NCBI RefSeq assembly: GCF_003362805.1
Contig: NZ_QNQT01000005.1
Coordinates: forward strand, 186,001-250,000
DNA length: 64,000 nt
DNA from: Neobacillus piezotolerans
GTDB lineage: Bacteria; Bacillota; Bacilli; Bacillales; Cytobacillaceae
Direction: 5' to 3'
Numbering within the stretch: position 1 is the stretch's first letter; the number at the start of each line of letters is the position of its first letter. Position numbers and translations under genes: made by a program. The notes below the pieces were generated by a model. The model worked only from the letters and a program-made list of their open reading frames with translations. It made no database searches and had not been told where the DNA came from. Shown here piece by piece: positions 62,346 to 64,000 of this stretch.

Positions 62346-64000
62346 ATGAACGATCACACATTTACCACATTGGACTTTTGTAAAATCAAGGAGGAACTCG
62401 CAGCCTATGCATTGACAGGTGCGGGAAAATCAAGGATTGCCAGCCTGGTCCCTTCAACAAATCTTAAACAAATCAGGGCGCTACTCGACGAACTTACGGA
62501 AGCGGAGCAAATTATGGCGATCAGCACGAGTGTTCCCGTACACGGACTTGAGGGAATCGGCTCCTTGCTGGAAGGGCTGAATAAAGGAGTGGCGCTAAGG
62601 CCCGACCAATTCAGCAGGCTTTATGATTTTCTTGATTGCTGCGGAAAAATGAAGCGGTTTATGAAAGATAAGGAATTTGTCGCCCCGAGGGTATCCAGCT
62701 ATATTTATGCAGTGGATGAGCTGCCCTCGCTGGCGGAAGAAATCATCCGCTGCATCAGGCATGGCGCTGTTGATGACTATGCGAGCAAAGAACTTTTAAA
62801 AATCCGGAAGCAGCTCGCCATCCAGGAGGAACGGCTCAAGGAAAAGGTACAGCAAATGGTCCGTTCATCGAAATACAAAACGTATCTGCAGGACCATATA
62901 ATCAGCCAGCGCGAGGGGCGGTATGTCATTTCGGTAAAAAAGGAATACCGTGCAAAGGTTAAAGGGGCGGTGCTTGATACATCTGCTTCCGGGTCGACAC
63001 TGTTCATCGAACCAGAAGAGATTGCCGCTTTCTCCGAACAGCTATTATGGCTGAGGTCCGACGAGGAAGCCGAGGTCCAGAAAATCCTTTCCTATTTGAC
63101 CGGGCTTGTGGAAGCGAACGAACAGCAAATCCGTCTCGCCGTTGAAACGATGGTCCATTACGATTTCCTGTTCGCAAAGGCGAAATACGCTCGTGCTATT
63201 AACGGCAAAAAGGTTTTGGTCAATGAATCGCATGTTATTAACCTTAAAGACGTCAGGCATCCGCTGATCGGCAGCAAGGCTGTCCCGCTAACGGTAGCGC
63301 TTGGCAAGCCGGAAAACGCGCTCGTGATTACCGGACCGAATACGGGAGGGAAAACAGTTACGATTAAAACAGTCGGCCTATTGGCGTTGATGGTTCAATC
63401 GGGGCTTTTTATCCCGGTATCAGACGGAAGTGAAATCGCGGTCTATCAGAAAATCCTCGTTGATATAGGCGACGGTCAAAGCATTTTGGATAACTTGAGC
63501 ACATTCAGTTCAAGAATTGTAAACATTATTGAAATCCTGAAAGAAACAAATGACCGCACCCTCGTCCTTCTTGATGAACTTGGCTCCGGAACGGATCCGG
63601 GAGAAGGAATGGGGCTTGCTTCCGCCATTCTTGAGCAGCTTTACGCAAAAGGCGCCACCTTGCTGGCAACCACTCATTACAGCGAAATTAAGGATTTTGC
63701 CAATCAGCATGACGGTTTTATCAACGGCTCAATGGAATTTGACCTTGATACGCTTCAGCCAACTTACAGGCTGACCATCGGCAAAGGGGGTAAAAGCCAG
63801 GCGTTTGCGATCGCGCTGAAGCTTGGGATGCATCCTGAACTGATTAAGAGGGCGCACCGTATCACCTATAGGGAAGAAAAAGATTATTCCGATTTAGTAA
63901 CAGTCAATCGGCGTCTAATCGAGATGGAGCGGCAAATCATCGTGAACCGGCACCAGCAAAGAGTGAAGAATGAAAGGCACGTAGCGGCGCAGGCAGTTGC
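62346..64000 (+). CDS. MutS2-family protein (N-terminal part; cut by window end)
   Basis: 551 residues visible. MutS-type lever/clamp region, then Walker A VITGPNTGGKTVTIKT, the STFSSRIVNIIEIL segment, Walker B LVLLDELGSGTDPGEG and ATTHYSEIK. No mismatch-recognition domain I, as in MutS2. It differs from canonical B. subtilis MutS2 at the N-terminus and does not follow zapA-cvpA-polX, so it may be a second paralogue; whether it has a C-terminal Smr nuclease domain cannot be seen. MutS2 of B. subtilis splits stalled or collided ribosomes, which suits a translation-responsive leader. ATG 62346 with AGGAGG at 62332-62337. Confidence 0.85.
   Translation, partial: MNDHTFTTLDFCKIKEELAAYALTGAGKSRIASLVPSTNLKQIRALLDELTEAEQIMAISTSVPVHGLEGIGSLLEGLNKGVALRPDQFSRLYDFLDCCGKMKRFMKDKEFVAPRVSSYIYAVDELPSLAEEIIRCIRHGAVDDYASKELLKIRKQLAIQEERLKEKVQQMVRSSKYKTYLQDHIISQREGRYVISVKKEYRAKVKGAVLDTSASGSTLFIEPEEIAAFSEQLLWLRSDEEAEVQKILSYLTGLVEANEQQIRLAVETMVHYDFLFAKAKYARAINGKKVLVNESHVINLKDVRHPLIGSKAVPLTVALGKPENALVITGPNTGGKTVTIKTVGLLALMVQSGLFIPVSDGSEIAVYQKILVDIGDGQSILDNLSTFSSRIVNIIEILKETNDRTLVLLDELGSGTDPGEGMGLASAILEQLYAKGATLLATTHYSEIKDFANQHDGFINGSMEFDLDTLQPTYRLTIGKGGKSQAFAIALKLGMHPELIKRAHRITYREEKDYSDLVTVNRRLIEMERQIIVNRHQQRVKNERHVAAQAV

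Overview
The window reads as a chromosomal segment of a low-to-mid GC, spore-forming, facultatively anaerobic member of the Bacillaceae. It carries YkpA, B. subtilis-type Fnr with a C-terminal Cys cluster, CwlJ, YocH-like LysM/3D protein, YqhV, CcpN-PDRP-PPDK and a glgBCDAP operon, all with Bacillus-style ribosome binding sites and short rho-independent terminators. No rRNA, tRNA, prophage, CRISPR array or intact insertion sequence was seen. Species cannot be named from this window.

Layout. 0-5 kb: end of a NERD protein, ABC-F protein YkpA, SCO copper chaperone, Fnr and several small genes. 5-12.4 kb is the anaerobic/redox block: an MHYT-like/triple-PAS histidine kinase, a formate dehydrogenase whose reading frame crosses an in-frame TGA with a SECIS-like hairpin (selenocysteine), a LysM/3D wall protein, and narK with an Fnr box centred about -41.5. 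12.6-24.7 kb: small stress membrane protein behind a sigma-B-type promoter, KtrB-KtrA potassium uptake, erythromycin-esterase homologue, HAD phosphatase, PssA, YitT, MFS exporter, DUF3231, YqhV and an SsuABC-type sulfonate importer. 24.8-30.7 kb: CwlJ and base/UV repair genes (Mug, ExoA, a divergent photolyase) around PpiB. 30.9-35 kb: ccpN (start codon apparently ATT), the PPDK regulator and PPDK. 35.1-39.4 kb: a yybP-ykoY (Mn2+) riboswitch ahead of a TerC/YkoY exporter, with a dispersed repeat sitting in the leader; a SUV3-like RNA helicase; and a 27-residue holin-like peptide behind a LexA box. 39.9-47.8 kb: glgBCDAP. 50.3-61.9 kb: a long co-directional catabolic stretch (D-serine ammonia-lyase, aminotransferase, aldehyde dehydrogenase, amine oxidase, CoA-transferase, acyl-CoA dehydrogenase, thiolase, two 2-hydroxyacid dehydrogenases). 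62.0-64.0 kb: a long structured leader followed by a MutS2-family gene cut by the window end.

The most interesting signals are: (1) the 370-nt leader of the MutS2-family gene, which has a 7-codon upstream ORF embedded in a long-range helix, a repeated 8-mer that can compete for a terminator strand, and two terminators, so it looks like a translation-responsive attenuator; (2) the selenocysteine formate dehydrogenase; (3) the LexA-box/holin-like peptide; (4) an array of five GATAA/GATAT boxes at 20-21 bp spacing upstream of the amine oxidase; and (5) ccpN with an ATT start. Functions are read from sequence motifs and remembered family features; no database search was run.
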